Positions 10,350 to 20,445 of a DNA stretch of 64,000 nucleotides are shown here, piece by piece (within the stretch, counting starts at the first letter, position 1; each line of letters begins with the position of its first letter). The notes below the pieces were generated by a model. It saw only the letters and a program-made list of their open reading frames with translations, was not told the origin of the DNA and did not search any database. The stretch is from Cristatella mucedo. Lineage: Eukaryota; Bryozoa; Phylactolaemata; Cristatellidae. The stretch is taken from contig WPIO01000011.1 in assembly GCA_009760855.2 (NCBI GenBank), positions 3,070,001-3,134,000 on the forward strand, in the 5' to 3' direction. The position numbers and the translations under genes are program-made.

Positions 10350-11850
10350 AACGAGAAAAAGATTTTTAACTAGTATATATAAATTACCCGGGGATGCCAT
10401 GTCTTGCCGGGGTCGAGCGTGCTACCCGGGCCTCCCGGTCCAGGAACAGGGACCGCATGGCTTCCGAGCCGGTAATGGCGTCGTAGACGCAGTGCCGCCT
10501 CAAAGCCGTCCTCTCTGAGTGTGGGATGCCGAGTTTGGCTAGGCAAGCTTCATTATCTGGCCACCAGCTGCCGAGAGCCCCGACCACGAAGGGCCTCATT
10601 GCCGACCGGTCGCCAGCGGTCAGAAAAGACCGGGCAATGGCTGCATATTTATCGGTCTTGTTCCGGGCCGCCGAAATCAGAGCATCATCGCTGCTGTCAA
10701 ATGGCACCGTCACATCCACAACTACTAAATCAGTACCATTGTCAATGACCAGGTCCGGCTTGAGAGCCAGACCACCGGCAAGTGGGAGGGCGAGGCCTGC
10801 CGACATGTTGTTGAGCGAGGTGGCCGGAAGAGCTCCGATTAGGCGGCCCAGAACCAGGTTGTGCCCGGCCGTAATAGCGTGCAGCATCGGCCGGCAGTGG
10901 CTCAGCACGCGGCAAGCGGGCTCTACCTCCGTGCGGCATAGGCGGCAGCCGGTAACCGTCCCAGGAGATGCCCGACTCCTGGCAGCAGCCACGGAAAGCA
11001 CGTCCAGGCGAATTCGGTGCACGAACCGCCAAGCCCGGAACGACAGGCCAAGACCCGTGGTCAAGATGTGACTCTGGGTGGCGAATCTGTCCGTGGCCAG
11101 GCAGCGGCTGACCCTGCCTTATGCATGCTGGGCCGCCCAAGCACGGCCTTCCACGAGCCTGGCGAACTATCGCAGCTTCATGATAACCACTCGTGGCACG
11201 ACCCAGTGCTCGATGCCGTCAGGGTCGATGGACACAGCACTTCAGGACCGGTCAGCAAGAGGCGACAGGAGAGCCGCTTGAGGCACTTACTCGCGTCCGA
11301 CAACAATGAGATCGGGCCAACCCTGTTTCCAGGGCCGAAGGCTGCTGGGCTCAGGTGTCGTGAACGCTCCTCATCAGACGATGGCGGCACCATCCAGGCT
11401 GTCGGCAGCCCGGTCAGGTCTGTGACGGGCGACTTGACGGACGCACGCGTCGGGCGAGCACAGCACGCGACAGGCTTGAGCAGCTCTCGTAGGATGGAGG
11501 CGTTCGTCCCGAAGCGGATCAATATAAGCCTGCCCGCAGAGCGAGGTGAAAACGGGAAATGCACTGATGCAAAGTTCGGCAGACCGCACGCGAAGCGACA
11601 GAGCTTCATCAGAGCCTTTTCAGCTGGCTGCAGAGCGGCCTTAGGCACAAGCCGCGCCCGGCGATGGTAGTCGAGCCGTGACAGGAGGAAAGTCCGCAAG
11701 GCATCAAGCTTTTACCAAGGGGTGAGAAGGCTGGCCTGAAGCAGGTTAATGTCCCTTGCAAGGGAAGAGCAGGCCTGCTCTATTTCAGTCCTAGGCTGCC
11801 CGAGACCCTGCGGGCTCCAAGGTAGGCCACTGACTCGTAAATATGCTCAG
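10350..11850 (-). mobile_element. Family C LINE (R2/NeSL-type), 5'-truncated
   Basis: A minus-strand retrotransposon of the group that uses a C-terminal restriction-like endonuclease. From 11850 downwards it reads the post-RT region: an EQACSSLARDINLL-like helix, then LDALRTFLLSRLDYH, LVPKAALQ, LMKLCRFACGLP and FSPRSAGRL. The endonuclease part lies at 11064-10384, followed by a stop, a 3' UTR of about 45 bp with CTAGTT, and a TA/CA tract. The RT catalytic core is missing, so the copy is 5'-truncated near 11850. At least one stop (PW*KLDAL) and two or more frame shifts break it. Confidence 0.8.
10384..11064 (-). pseudogene. Family C ORF C-terminus: zinc knuckle and restriction-like endonuclease
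   Basis: In R2/NeSL-type LINEs this region nicks target DNA to start target-primed reverse transcription. Residue numbers count from the codon at 11064. Residues 40-57 form a CCHC-type knuckle (C40, C43, C57 with C-x2-C-x8-x-x4-C spacing), but the expected histidine at 52 is arginine. Residues 102-136 carry the endonuclease signature: KPDLVIDNG (P103, D104), twelve residues, then D117 in VVVDVTVPF, and K136/Y140 in NKTDKYAAI. FVVGALGSWWPDNE at about 159-172 is a typical late motif. The frame ends at 10384 with ARHGIPG. The upstream part continues in other frames (11178-11699). The clade call (R2, NeSL or relatives) is by motif only. Confidence 0.75.
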
Positions 11851-11879
11851 GTATATATTTAGCTTGGATTTTTGTGCTG

Positions 11880-12885
11880 CTGTCTGCACGAAAAAGATGG
11901 CGTGGGCAGTGCCTGCCCGCGCTGGTGGCAGCCAACTAGAAAGTATCAACATCGCGACTGCATTTGGGAGCATTCATAGCGAAGTAACTACAAAAGCACG
12001 ACGAAGCTAAAGTCGTCGCCGCGCGATATGCGCGCCCCTTCTGTCTACAATGTTAGCCAGGCTGTAAACACGCACGCACGCAGTCTTTACGAGTTCCGGT
12101 TCTAAGCTCTAGTTGCATTTCATCTTAACATCGATGCGCGCGCTCAATCACGATCGACGGAGTTTCCGCACGCAAGCCGTCGCGAGCAGGGGCGCATATT
12201 CTCTGCGAACTACTTTTAGCTTTTGCATGATTGCAGGATCTGGTAGTTGCGCCGGCATTTTATTACCACAGCAACTCGCCCGTGTGGTGAAGGTTACCGT
12301 GCATTGTTCGCGCTTTTAGGCGAGTTTGTCGTTGAGCTATGGGACGCCATGAGATCAGCGATACGCTCAAAGGCAGCTGCCCGATTTCCGTTAGCTTGGG
12401 TGAGCGTTTTCGCATCGTCTGTTGAATTATTTTGTGTACATACATTTCGCGCAAAAAATTTGAAATCTCTTACAATATTTTGCTTTTAAGTTAGCAGAAT
12501 ATAAATAAATATTAATATACACGAATATATGAAATAATAAGGATGAATATAATAAATCTAAATATAAGAAATAAGTATAAATATAACATAAATATGAATT
12601 CAAAAAATTCTAATTACGCGGCTTCGTATTCAAGACACGATGACAGAGTTAAACGCTGCATCAAGTTCGATAGGCAAAGTAAGATCGGGCAATAATCTCG
12701 AAAGTTGCTATACATAGAATGAGGTCGTAAATCCTAGGACTGAGGTTAAAAGATCTTCAAAAGGAAGTTGGGATTTTTTTAGACCAGGAGGATTGCTTCG
12801 TAAGTAGGCGACAGTACGCGAAGGAGCGTTTCGCCAATTTCATGTCGTCCCTTTCCGAAATCGACGTCGTACGCACCTGGATCTT
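11880..12885. other. No gene recognised; AT-rich with a YY1-like site
   Basis: AAAAAGATGGCGTGGGC at about 11891-11907 resembles a YY1 core promoter element. Beyond about 12480 the sequence is very AT-rich. No exon or known repeat was recognised. Confidence 0.4.
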
Positions 12886-12887
12886 GG

Positions 12888-13075
12888 CCTAGAGGCGAGG
12901 AGCTCGCACTTAGCGACCTCGGTCGCGGGTACGTGGTATCCTGCCGCGGGTACGAATCCTTTGCCGATTGTGCTCTTTTTGAAGCAGATGTGAAGTGCCT
13001 AGAAAAGAGACTGAGCGCTCTGAGGGCGCTTTATTAAGTGTATTATTATTATTATTATTATTATCATCATATTAT
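12888..13075 (+). mobile_element. SINE-1 copy, plus strand
   Basis: A degenerate tRNA-like head (CTTGGCCTAGAGGCGAGGAG, CGACCTCGGTCGCGGGTACG and a B-box-like GGGTACGAATCC) leads into GATGTGAAGTGCCTAGAAAA, GAGGGCGCTTTATTAAGTGT and a long (ATT)n. The segment GCGGGTACG occurs twice 29 bp apart, a small internal duplication of the B-box region. Head plus family A-like tail matches the other SINE-1 copies. Confidence 0.65.
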
Positions 13076-13084
13076 CATTGTTCT

Positions 13085-13175
13085 TACTGCCCACTGCAAG
13101 CGGCGTTGATAGCGTCGCTTCTGGGCTCTTCTGGCGCTTCTTAAAATTGAGGCTGTTTGATCAGCTTAAAATTAC
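13085..13175 (+). mobile_element. SINE-2 3' part, 5'-truncated
   Basis: CTGCCCACTGCAAGCGGCGT, GGGCTCTTCTGGCGC, then TTAAAATTGAGGCTGTTTGA and TCAGCTT follow the SINE-2 body seen at 35870-35930 and, in reverse, at 54735-54830. The tRNA head is absent. It abuts the (ATT)n tail of the preceding SINE-1 copy. Confidence 0.6.
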
Positions 13176-13393
13176 TTTACTTGCACGTTTTCCTTACTGC
13201 GTGCTACAGTAACAAGCTCGTGACGTGAGGAAGGGAATGGCCGCGATTATGGATGGGCTGCAATACACATTTCACTAGCGGCGTCGCTCTATTCAAGCCA
13301 ACATGGTCGAGTAAGTTCAACATGGCGGTGACGTACAACCAGCGTGCGCTGATCAGATTCTTTCGTTGTCGGCTGATGCAAGCAAGAAAAGAG

Positions 13394-13487
13394 CGAGAGA
13401 GAGAGAGGGAGAGAGAGCAAGAGAGAGAGAGAGAGCGAGAGAGAGAGAGCGAGAGAGAGAGCAAGAGAGAGAGCGAGAGAGAGAGCA
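13394..13487. repeat. (GA)n purine tract
   Basis: About 95 bp of GAGAGA with interspersed GAGC. Frames through it give Glu/Arg or Ser/Leu repeats only. Confidence 0.95.
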
Positions 13488-13599
13488 GCACCAGGAGCAC
13501 TCGCCCGAATGCTAAACGAGCGGCTGATCTTCGCAGCGCTTTCTTTTCGAAGCTGATTCAAAAGCTTCGCGCTGATTCTAAAACTTGATTTCAAAAGCT

Positions 13600-14205
13600 C
13601 GCGCTGATTCTAAAACTTGCGAACGCTCGACCACCGGCTGCGGCGGCGGCGGCGGCGGCGGCGGCGAATCTCCGATTCGGACAGCGCGTTCCATCGCTCG
13701 TGCCCCCGTTCGCGGAGTGGGTGGGGCATACGTCCACCGCCGCCGTGCGCCGGAGGCATCGAACCGGATCAGGCGAACAAAATAGCTAATTCAGTCCGTC
13801 CGACGGTGTTTATTTTAGCGCTGTGCGAGGTATCTCTGCGCCGCTGCGCCCGCTGTGCCCGCCGCCGCCATCGCTGCGGGTGGTGGCGTCAGCGGGCGCC
13901 GAAGCGCTACGTCGTGCCGCTAAAAAAAATGGCGGCCGCGGAATGGCGGAGGAATCGGGCTGCACGGGATTGATTTCGCACTACGCGCGCGCTCAGCTCA
14001 GCTCCAGTCGGAGTGAGCCTGGAGCCGCAGGGAGCTTTTAGCGACTCAGCAACGGCGGCGGCGGTGGCTGCCGCGGCGGCGGCGGCGAGGGCGGCGAGTG
14101 CCGACGAGTCTCTCGCTCATGCTCTCGCGCCGCTGTCTGCTTGGGCACCAGTCGCGCAGCGGCCGTGCAGCTACCTGGCGAAAGGACTCGGACAGACTAA
14201 ATAGG
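13600..14205. promoter_or_regulatory. CpG island with YY1-like motif
   Basis: A CpG-dense block with (CGG)n at about 13640-13665 and 14055-14090. AAAAAAAATGGCGGCCGCGG at about 13922-13941 is a good YY1-like core-promoter/start-codon motif on the plus strand, though its frame MAAAEWRRNRAARD ends after 14 residues. CATGGCGGTGACG near 13321 is a second candidate upstream. Probably a promoter or 5' UTR; no exon can be assigned. Confidence 0.55.
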
Positions 14206-14209
14206 CCCA

Positions 14210-14468
14210 AATCGGACAGCGGCAGTATAGGGCGATTAGCCCTACTCTGCCAATAATAATAATAATTAATAATAATATAATAATAATACTAATGTATAAT
14301 ATATAATAATATAGAAAAATAAGAAAATTATTCCGCAAATAGGGCCATTAGCCCTATTGTGGGAATTAGCGATAGGGCGACTAGCGATATTATTATTATT
14401 ATTATTAGCGAAAGGACGTCTGTCCCCATTTGTTGGACGTATTTGTCCGACGGCGTCTGATCGCGGCC
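14210..14468. repeat. AAT/ATT-rich tract
   Basis: Several imperfect AAT/TAA arrays at about 14250-14330 and an ATT array at about 14390-14406. Between them AGGGCGATTAGCCCTA and AGGGCCATTAGCCCTAT occur as a repeated, nearly self-complementary motif. Confidence 0.6.
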
Positions 14469-14469
14469 G

Positions 14470-15955
14470 ATGCGCCTTCGCGCGCGCGAGCGCAACATCA
14501 TTAATATGTCATTAGCCTCAGGTCAGGTCCCAGCACCTTTCAAAAAAGCTGTAGTCAGGCCACTTCTCAAGAAAGCTACACTAGACCAAGAGAACTTAAG
14601 CAACTACCGCCTAGTCTCTCTTCTACCATTCCTATCAAAGACACTGGAACGGGTCGTGGCAGACCAGCTGAACTCGTATATCGAAACCTCACACCTTGCT
14701 AGTAAGTTCCAGTCTGGCTTTAGAGCTAATCACTCCACAGAGTCAGCATTGCTTCGGGTATACAACGACCTACTTAGGAATGCAGACATGGGTAGAGTGT
14801 CTCTTCTTGTTTTGCTCGATCTTTCGGCAGCTTTTGATACCATCGATCACAAAGTACTTCTAGAGCGCCTCTCATCTCGCCTGGGCATCACTGGCACTGC
14901 TCTGCAGTGGTTCAGGTCCTATCTCAGTGGGAGACTCCAGAGTGTTGACGTGAATGGACAAAGATTATCTGAAGTACCTCTAAAATATGGAGTACCTCAG
15001 GGCTCTGTGCTAGGTCCGGTCCTTTTCACCGTTTATACTCTCCCTCTCGCTGATGTGATTGCCAAGCACAATCTAGGCTTTCACTTCTATGCGGATGACA
15101 CTCAGTTGTACCTTTGCTTTGATCCCTCCCAGCCTTCGAGCACCTCAAATTCTCTCAACTCACTTGCTGCATGCATTGATGACATCCGATCATGGATGGC
15201 AGCAAATTTTCTAAAACTAAACGATGATAAAACTAACTTACTAGTTATGGGCAAACCTAGTGTTATTCAGAAATTGGAAAGGCAGACTTTCAAAATTGGC
15301 TCTGCCAGCATACCTCCTGTCGAATCAGCTCGGAATCTAGGTGTCATATTCCAAAGCGACCTCTCGTTCGTTAGACGACTATATCAGCTCTACAGTCAAA
15401 TCCGCCTATTTTCAGCTTCATAACATTGCTAAAATTAGGGCTTGTTTAGATAAGGATACCACGTCCAAGTTGGTCCATGCATTCGTGACATCTCGTCTCG
15501 ACTTCTGCAACTCACTGCTTACTGGCCTACCAGCATGTGCGATCAGGCGATTGCAGCTGGTGCAAAACTCTGCAGCTAGGCTTGTCTGTCGTGAGCGTCG
15601 CAGTTGCCACATTACTCCACTTCTCGCCGACCTGCACTGGTTACCAGTCAAGCAACGGATTGACTTCAAGGTTTTGTCGCTCACTTTTAGGTCTCTTCAT
15701 TCTATGGCTCCAGCCTATCTTTCAGATATACTACCCCATCAGGCAAAGCATCGTACCACTCGCTTTTCGGAATCCAACAGTCTAGAAATACCTCGTACAA
15801 ACCTTAAATCCTTTGGAGACCGTGCATTTAGCTCGTATGCTCCCACAGCCTGGAACTCCCTCCCGACCTGCATCAGAACATCCCCTGACCTGACCACATT
15901 TAAAAGAAACTTAAAAACATACCTATTTAGGACAGCATTTAGTGGGTCCTTGTGA
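14470..15955 (+). pseudogene. Family A reverse transcriptase, one frameshift
   Basis: RT copies the element's RNA at the nicked target. Counting from 14470: RT block [10 protein letters not shown] at residues 45-54, the first catalytic aspartate in [13 protein letters not shown] (115-127), [10 protein letters not shown] at 174-183, and the intact YADD at 207-210 followed by [14 protein letters not shown] follows. The first frame stops at 15423. A one-base change around 15368-15372 (TTCGTTAGACGAC, where GACGACTATATC is expected) moves the rest into the frame 15341-15955. That frame carries the usual L2/CR1 C-terminal region (CRERRSCHITPLLADLHWLP, YAPTAWNSLPT) and ends at TGA. The first eight residues before [11 protein letters not shown] are flanking DNA. 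No endonuclease domain is present because of 5' truncation. Confidence 0.92.
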
Positions 15956-16181
15956 TTCGTCCTCGATGTGCTTATGCGTGCTGACACTGTTCATGCTGCC
16001 ACTAACCACATTTGCATGCTGACCCAGTGCATGTAACCCCTAACCATGTTATTCATTTTGTTTGTTTTTCAAGCATGATTTTACTTACTATTCTATTGTG
16101 TATCAATTTGCAGCAAATGTAAAGCGCCTAGAAAGAGATTAAGTTCTCTGAGGGCGCTTTATCAAGTGCAATATTATTATT
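14494..16181 (+). mobile_element. Family A LINE, best-preserved copy
   Basis: An L2/CR1-like non-LTR retrotransposon, 5'-truncated at the start of the RT domain. It contains RT and the C-terminal region, the 3' UTR, the diagnostic tail (AAGCGCCTAGAAAGAGATTA, CTCTGAGGGCGCTTTATC) and a short (ATT)n. It is flanked by AGCGC on both sides (14489-14493 and 16182-16186), a possible 5-bp TSD. The flanks TGCGCCTTCGCG (14471-14482) and CGCGAAGGCGCA (16188-16199) are perfect reverse complements, so the element appears to have entered a palindromic GC-rich site. The two coding frames differ by a single-base frameshift. Confidence 0.93.
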
Positions 16182-16184
16182 AGC

Positions 16185-17490
16185 GCTCGCGAAGGCGCAC
16201 GACCGCCGCTTGTGCGCGGCGGCGTGAATGCTCGCCGGCGGCAGCGAGCTGGTGCCTCGCCCGAGCGTGGCGGGTCGAGACTCGCCGCGATAGCTCGCAC
16301 TGAATCGCAGGTCACCTCCGAGATGGAGCCCGCCTTCTGAGGCCTCTGAAGACGAAGTGGGTCGAGGTTTGCCGCCGCCGGCAGCAGCCGCGCATGCGCA
16401 GAGTGGGGGCTCGGATCGTTTTCCGGCCAGAGTTGCCGCGCCGTCCTCCGAATTAGGCTGCGGATAGCTGTGGCAGTCTCGCCGCGGGGAGCGCGCGCTA
16501 CGATATGTGCGGTCGATTTCGCTCGAGGGTCGCGTCTCCCGTCACGGCAGCGACCGCGCATACACACGGCGGTCGCAGCAGCAGCGCCTCCCGTCGTGGC
16601 GGCTGCGGCCGTCGTCGCAATGGCGCCCTGCCAAAGCGCCGCTTTGCGCACTGGCGCTAACTTTGTTACCTGCGAGTGCCGTCGTTTTATTCGCGGGCTG
16701 CTCATCTCGCGGCAAGGGCAAGGACCGCCTGGCCCTCTCTCCGAAAAAAGACGAACAGGGGTCAAGGTGAATTTCAGGAGGGCTCGGCGAACGACGGCGT
16801 CGCGGCGCGCCGCAGGTGTTCTCGCTCAATTACGTTCGCTGCCATTAACGCCCATCAAAGCCGTTTGATGCGATGTTGACGTCATGCGAGTCCGCAAAAC
16901 ACGCCAGAGCGCCTCGGTGCGAGCGACAGATCTCTTGGACGGCGTCCAGAAAAGCGCGATCGCGAGGCGTGCGGCCGACACCGCGGCGGTGTGGTGTGCG
17001 CGAGCTCTCCGCGCGCGCCGAGAGCTCGCGCACACGCGGCGGAGGCGGCGGCTGAACGCAACCGACCGACCGACTCGCTTCGGTTATGACGCGGGCGCTG
17101 GCGGCCTGATTGACAGCGGCTCTGCTGCGCGATTCTTGAGCTCTGCTTGACGCCGCTCGTGCTCTTTCGCGAAGTTGCGAAGTTACTCCGACGCTCGGCT
17201 TCTGCTGCAAGGACTTCGTACCAAGGATGATCTGATGCGCGAGCGCTTCGCTTCGCCAGAGCCACTGCCCAGCATGCCTCCTCCAGCCACCTCAAAGCTT
17301 GGTGGTTCGATCGAGTCGGGGCTGCTGACGCCGGGGCTGCTACTGATAGGAGGAGGCGCCGCGGAGCCATCGCCGCATAACGTGGCGAGCGATTCGTGGC
17401 TTTTCGCACCGCGCGCGCGCTCCTTGCGGGATTCCACGAGAAGCGGAATGACGGTACGCGAAATTGAATGACGCGCGATGGATTGAGTGA
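16185..17490. promoter_or_regulatory. CpG island
   Basis: Very CpG-rich DNA directly after the family A insertion and compositionally continuous with the island at 13.6-14.2 kb. It contains GCAATGGCGCC near 16618, and a 16-bp perfect inverted repeat around a GCGCGC loop at 16994-17035. Many overlapping frames on both strands reflect base composition. No exon is clearly supported except the weak candidate at 17222-17450. Confidence 0.55.
17222..17450 (-). other. Possible coding exon, minus strand
   Basis: The minus frame reads RARGAKSHESLATLCGDGS, a serine/proline-rich linker (SSSPGVSSPDSIEPPSFE), and KRSRIRSSLVRSPC. Its composition looks more protein-like than that of the neighbouring GC-driven frames. 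A possible donor CTTG|GTACGA sits near 17222. The acceptor side is weak. The SHESL motif recalls linkers in several signalling proteins but is too short to name a family. The opposite strand also has an open frame (17175-17471), so this is a low-grade candidate. Confidence 0.2.
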
Positions 17491-17491
17491 C

Positions 17492-17595
17492 TTCCCTTTG
17501 CAGCAAATGTAAAGCGACTAGAAAGAGATTGAGTTCTCTGAGGGTGCTTTATCAAATAGATTATTATTATTATTATTATTATTACTATTATTACA
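17492..17595 (+). mobile_element. Family A 3' tail inside CpG island
   Basis: CTTTGCAGCAAATGTAAAGC, AGAAAGAGATTGAGTTCTCT and GAGGGTGCTTTATC are followed by (ATT)n. Only about 100 bp of the element's 3' end were inserted, an extreme 5' truncation. Confidence 0.9.
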
Positions 17596-17639
17596 TGTGC
17601 GGTAAAAGCGCGAGCCTTTTCTTCTGCCACAAAAGTAAA

Positions 17640-18360
17640 TCGGCTTGCTTTTCACTTCCGCTGCTTTCCGCTGGCTGTCTTACTTTTCGCAGCGCCGCTG
17701 TGAGCGGCTGCTCGGGAATGGCCTCCTCTTGGGGCGGCGGGCAATAGGCAGCAAGGCGGCTATGCCGGCCGAGTCACATTTGCGGCATTCGTAATGCAGC
17801 GGACGCTCGTGCAGACGGATTTCGTGGCGCCGCGCTGGGGCGGTTGAGCTCGCGGCCGAGCCCTCCCGCTACAGACCGCTCCCGCTCTGCACCACCGCCG
17901 TGCATCGCCGTCGAAGTGAGCGGCAGCGCGCGATTCCGCCGCGCCCGCGGCAGCCCCGGGGCCAGGTGCGGGCGAGCAACGCCCGAGCGCCTTCGAGCGC
18001 CGCGCAGGCGAGCTCTCTCGGCTTCCGGTAGCGCTACGGCCGCGCTCGGAACGCGCGGCTGCAGGTGACTGACTTATCTTCTGCTGCGTACGAATAGCAG
18101 CCGGAAGCAGCGTCGCCGGAAGCCGGACGAGCTAGAAGAAGGGCGGTGCAGCGGTGCAGCGACGTAGCGACCTGTGGTAAAGCTGTCTGCAGAGGTCTCC
18201 CGCGGCGACGAAAGACCCCGACGGCGGCGGCGGCGGCGGCGGCGGTCGCGGGGTCTACTAAGGATGAGGCTCGAGGCGCCGCGCCGCCGCCGCCGCCAGG
18301 CGCGGAATGTCGCTCGCTTCTAGTCGCCCTTGCGGCCCACTTTACTCATTATGTCACTTA
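17640..18360. promoter_or_regulatory. CpG island segment
   Basis: Dense CpG with CACTTCCGC, GGCTTCCGGTAGC, AGCCGGAAGCAGC and GCCGGAAGCCGG (ETS-like cores) between 17645 and 18130, and a (GGC)n run near 18222-18246. It looks like promoter/5' UTR sequence; no exon is assigned. Confidence 0.5.
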
Positions 18361-18429
18361 GGTTTCGGCAAACCTAATTTTCTACAAAGTTTCAGAAAGC
18401 GCACCCAGTTTGACTGATTCGCTTCGAAT

Positions 18430-20155
18430 AGTTTTGAGTTTCGCGAGCTTTGCCAACTGCGCGTAGGCCGAAGGGGCTGCTGCGGCGGAAACTCTCGGAG
18501 CCGCTCGGAGCCGCGACTGGCGCGCGAGCGCGTCTTCGGCCCAGCCTCTATCTACGACGGGCGACGGCTGCTTCAGCAAACTCCAAGGATCGGAGCTGCA
18601 GCGGCCCCCTCGGAGCGCGATCCGGCGGCGATCCGTCGGCGGCGGCGGCGAGCTCCGCTCACGCTCAGCGCCGCGACGGCGACCGGACGCGCCGGCTCGC
18701 TGGCGCGGTGGGCGAGGCGCGAACGAAGACGCCCTTGAAGCGAAAGCGGAAGCGGCGGCGGCGCATGCCTGCCGCCGCTTCCGCTTTGGCATGAGCGGCA
18801 AAAACCTCCGGCCGCTATCTAAAAGCTCGCGCGCTCCTAGCGAGCGGCCGTCCGAGCGAGGCGATCGCACCTCGCACCTCGCACCTCGCACCTCGCACCT
18901 CGCACCTCGCACCGAGAGGCGAGTGCGGTGGGCGATACGCGGGGCCGTTTTAATTCAATTCTCGTGTCTCACGGTTCTGACAAACGCAGACGCCGGCATT
19001 TTCAGCTGAGCGTTAAAGTACACGGCAGGAGCGGCGCTTCGAAGGGCACGAGGTGGAGGCAGCGTGGGAGCGTGCAGAGCGCACGCGCGGCTGACTGTCG
19101 GCGAAGGAAACCACGTGCGCACCCGCTCCTCATCCTCTCTCTCCACGTCTCTATCTCGACCTCTCCCCCTCTCGCCTCCTCTCTGTTCCTCTCTTGGTAT
19201 CTACCAATCTATCTGACTCGGGCCCCCTCTGTCGCCGTTTCTGTCTCTCATCAGAACTAGGGAGCGTGGGAGCTCGGCGCGATTAATTTGTCGCAATGTA
19301 TTTACATTATAAGATAGTCCGTGGCGCCTAGCACCAAAGCTTCGCCACGAGCTCGAGGTTTGTAAAGTAGAGGCAGCGGAGCGGTCGGCAGCTGCGGGCG
19401 GCGCCGTGCCGAGCGTAGCGGCACTGCAGCGCGCGGCAGTGGCGGCAAGGTGGCCTGCGGTTTCGTGAGGCGGGTGGAATTTCTGAAGCGGGTCTGCGAA
19501 TCAGGTGACGACGCTCACTCGGCACGCGCACCGACGCACGACGCGCGGCCAAAGAGGATGCGAGCTCAGACGCCGGGATGGCTGAGGGGGCGGCTACGCT
19601 GCGGCGGCTACGACGTGCAAAGAGAGCACGTGCAGCTGCCGTCACCCCGAATCGGCCGATTCTCCAGGCGCTCGCTCCGGCCGGGAGCGGCTACGCCGCG
19701 GCCGGCGCGGCATTTCCGCGAGAGCTCTCAGGGTGCGTTTCCCGCTGCGCACGAGAGTGGCGTACTGTTTCTGCCGGGCCCCCGGGTGACTGGGCCGGGA
19801 GCGGGGTAGGAGGGACGATATACAATGGCGGAGCAGCGGAGATGCGGCGATGGGTGTTCGGTTACGGTTTTCCAAGTAAGCGTTCCTCGCAATCTGGGGC
19901 AGCGCGATGGCGCCAGTCGCTGCCGAGGGAGCTGGCACTTAAGCGCTACAATCTCGTCGTCGTCAGCCTCGCTCTATACGGCGCGCTAAATTTCTGGCAC
20001 GGCGGCGCGGATCTTGAGCGGGATGGGTGGGAACGCTCAGCGCGCCGCCGCCTCTCCAACGCTTCGCTCGCCGTCGCAAAGACTCCGCAAGAGGGCGGCG
20101 TGATTAGATACGGACGCATGCGGAGGCGTGACTTCAAATCGCGCGACGGGTAGAA
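18430..20155. promoter_or_regulatory. CpG island segment with long GC-driven frames
   Basis: GC-rich DNA containing the 7-bp GCACCTC array (18867-18912) and CT-rich stretches near 19125-19200. The longest plus frame, 19578-20153 (191 residues from a good ATGGCT start), has an alternative ending at a donor-like CCAAGTAAGC near 19873. The protein is Arg/Ala/Gly-rich and unrecognised. The minus frame 18382-18912 ends in a lysine/leucine segment and is also unrecognised. I do not call a gene here. Confidence 0.4.
18867..18913. repeat. 7-bp tandem repeat (GCACCTC)n
   Basis: About six and a half perfect copies of GCACCTC within a CpG island. Confidence 0.95.
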
Positions 20156-20171
20156 TAAGATAAAAATAAGT

Positions 20172-20330
20172 GCCACCCTGGTTTGGCCAAGCGGTGAAGG
20201 TGCTCGCCTTTAACGATCGAGGTCAATGTGCTCACATTTACGACCGAGGTCGTGGACTCTAACCCTGCGACATAAGTGAAGCACCCGGATAGAGATTCAA
20301 ACCCCTTAGGGTGCTATAAAGAGGAATTCT
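20172..20330 (+). mobile_element. SINE-1 copy with duplicated head segment
   Basis: CCCTGGTTTGGCCAAGCGG (A-box-like) is followed by GTGCTCGCCTTTAACGATCG and AGGTC. A second, similar GTGCTCACATTTACGACCG and AGGTCGTGGACTC follows. The tail (AGTGAAGCACCCGGATAGAG, CCTTAGGGTGCTATAAAGA) is a diverged family A-like SINE tail. The repeated GTGCTC...GAGGTC block of about 34 bp is an internal duplication of the tRNA-like region. Confidence 0.7.
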
Positions 20331-20371
20331 GTTTTTGTATATACATTTTAAAAGTAATGATAATAAGAAAT

Positions 20372-20445
20372 TCATATATAGCACCCTCAGAGAACTTAAT
20401 CTCTGTCTAACCTCTTTACATACGCTGGAAAGGAACCGTGTCGCA
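20372..20445 (-). mobile_element. Family A 3' tail fragment
   Basis: TATATAGCACCCTCAGAGAA and CTTAATCTCTGTC, with CTTTACATACGCTGGAAAGG; AT-rich residue of the tail lies to the left. Confidence 0.75.

Noticed and set aside
10526-11071. 181-residue plus frame
   Set aside because: Antisense shadow of the family C endonuclease frame, which has recognisable motifs on the minus strand.
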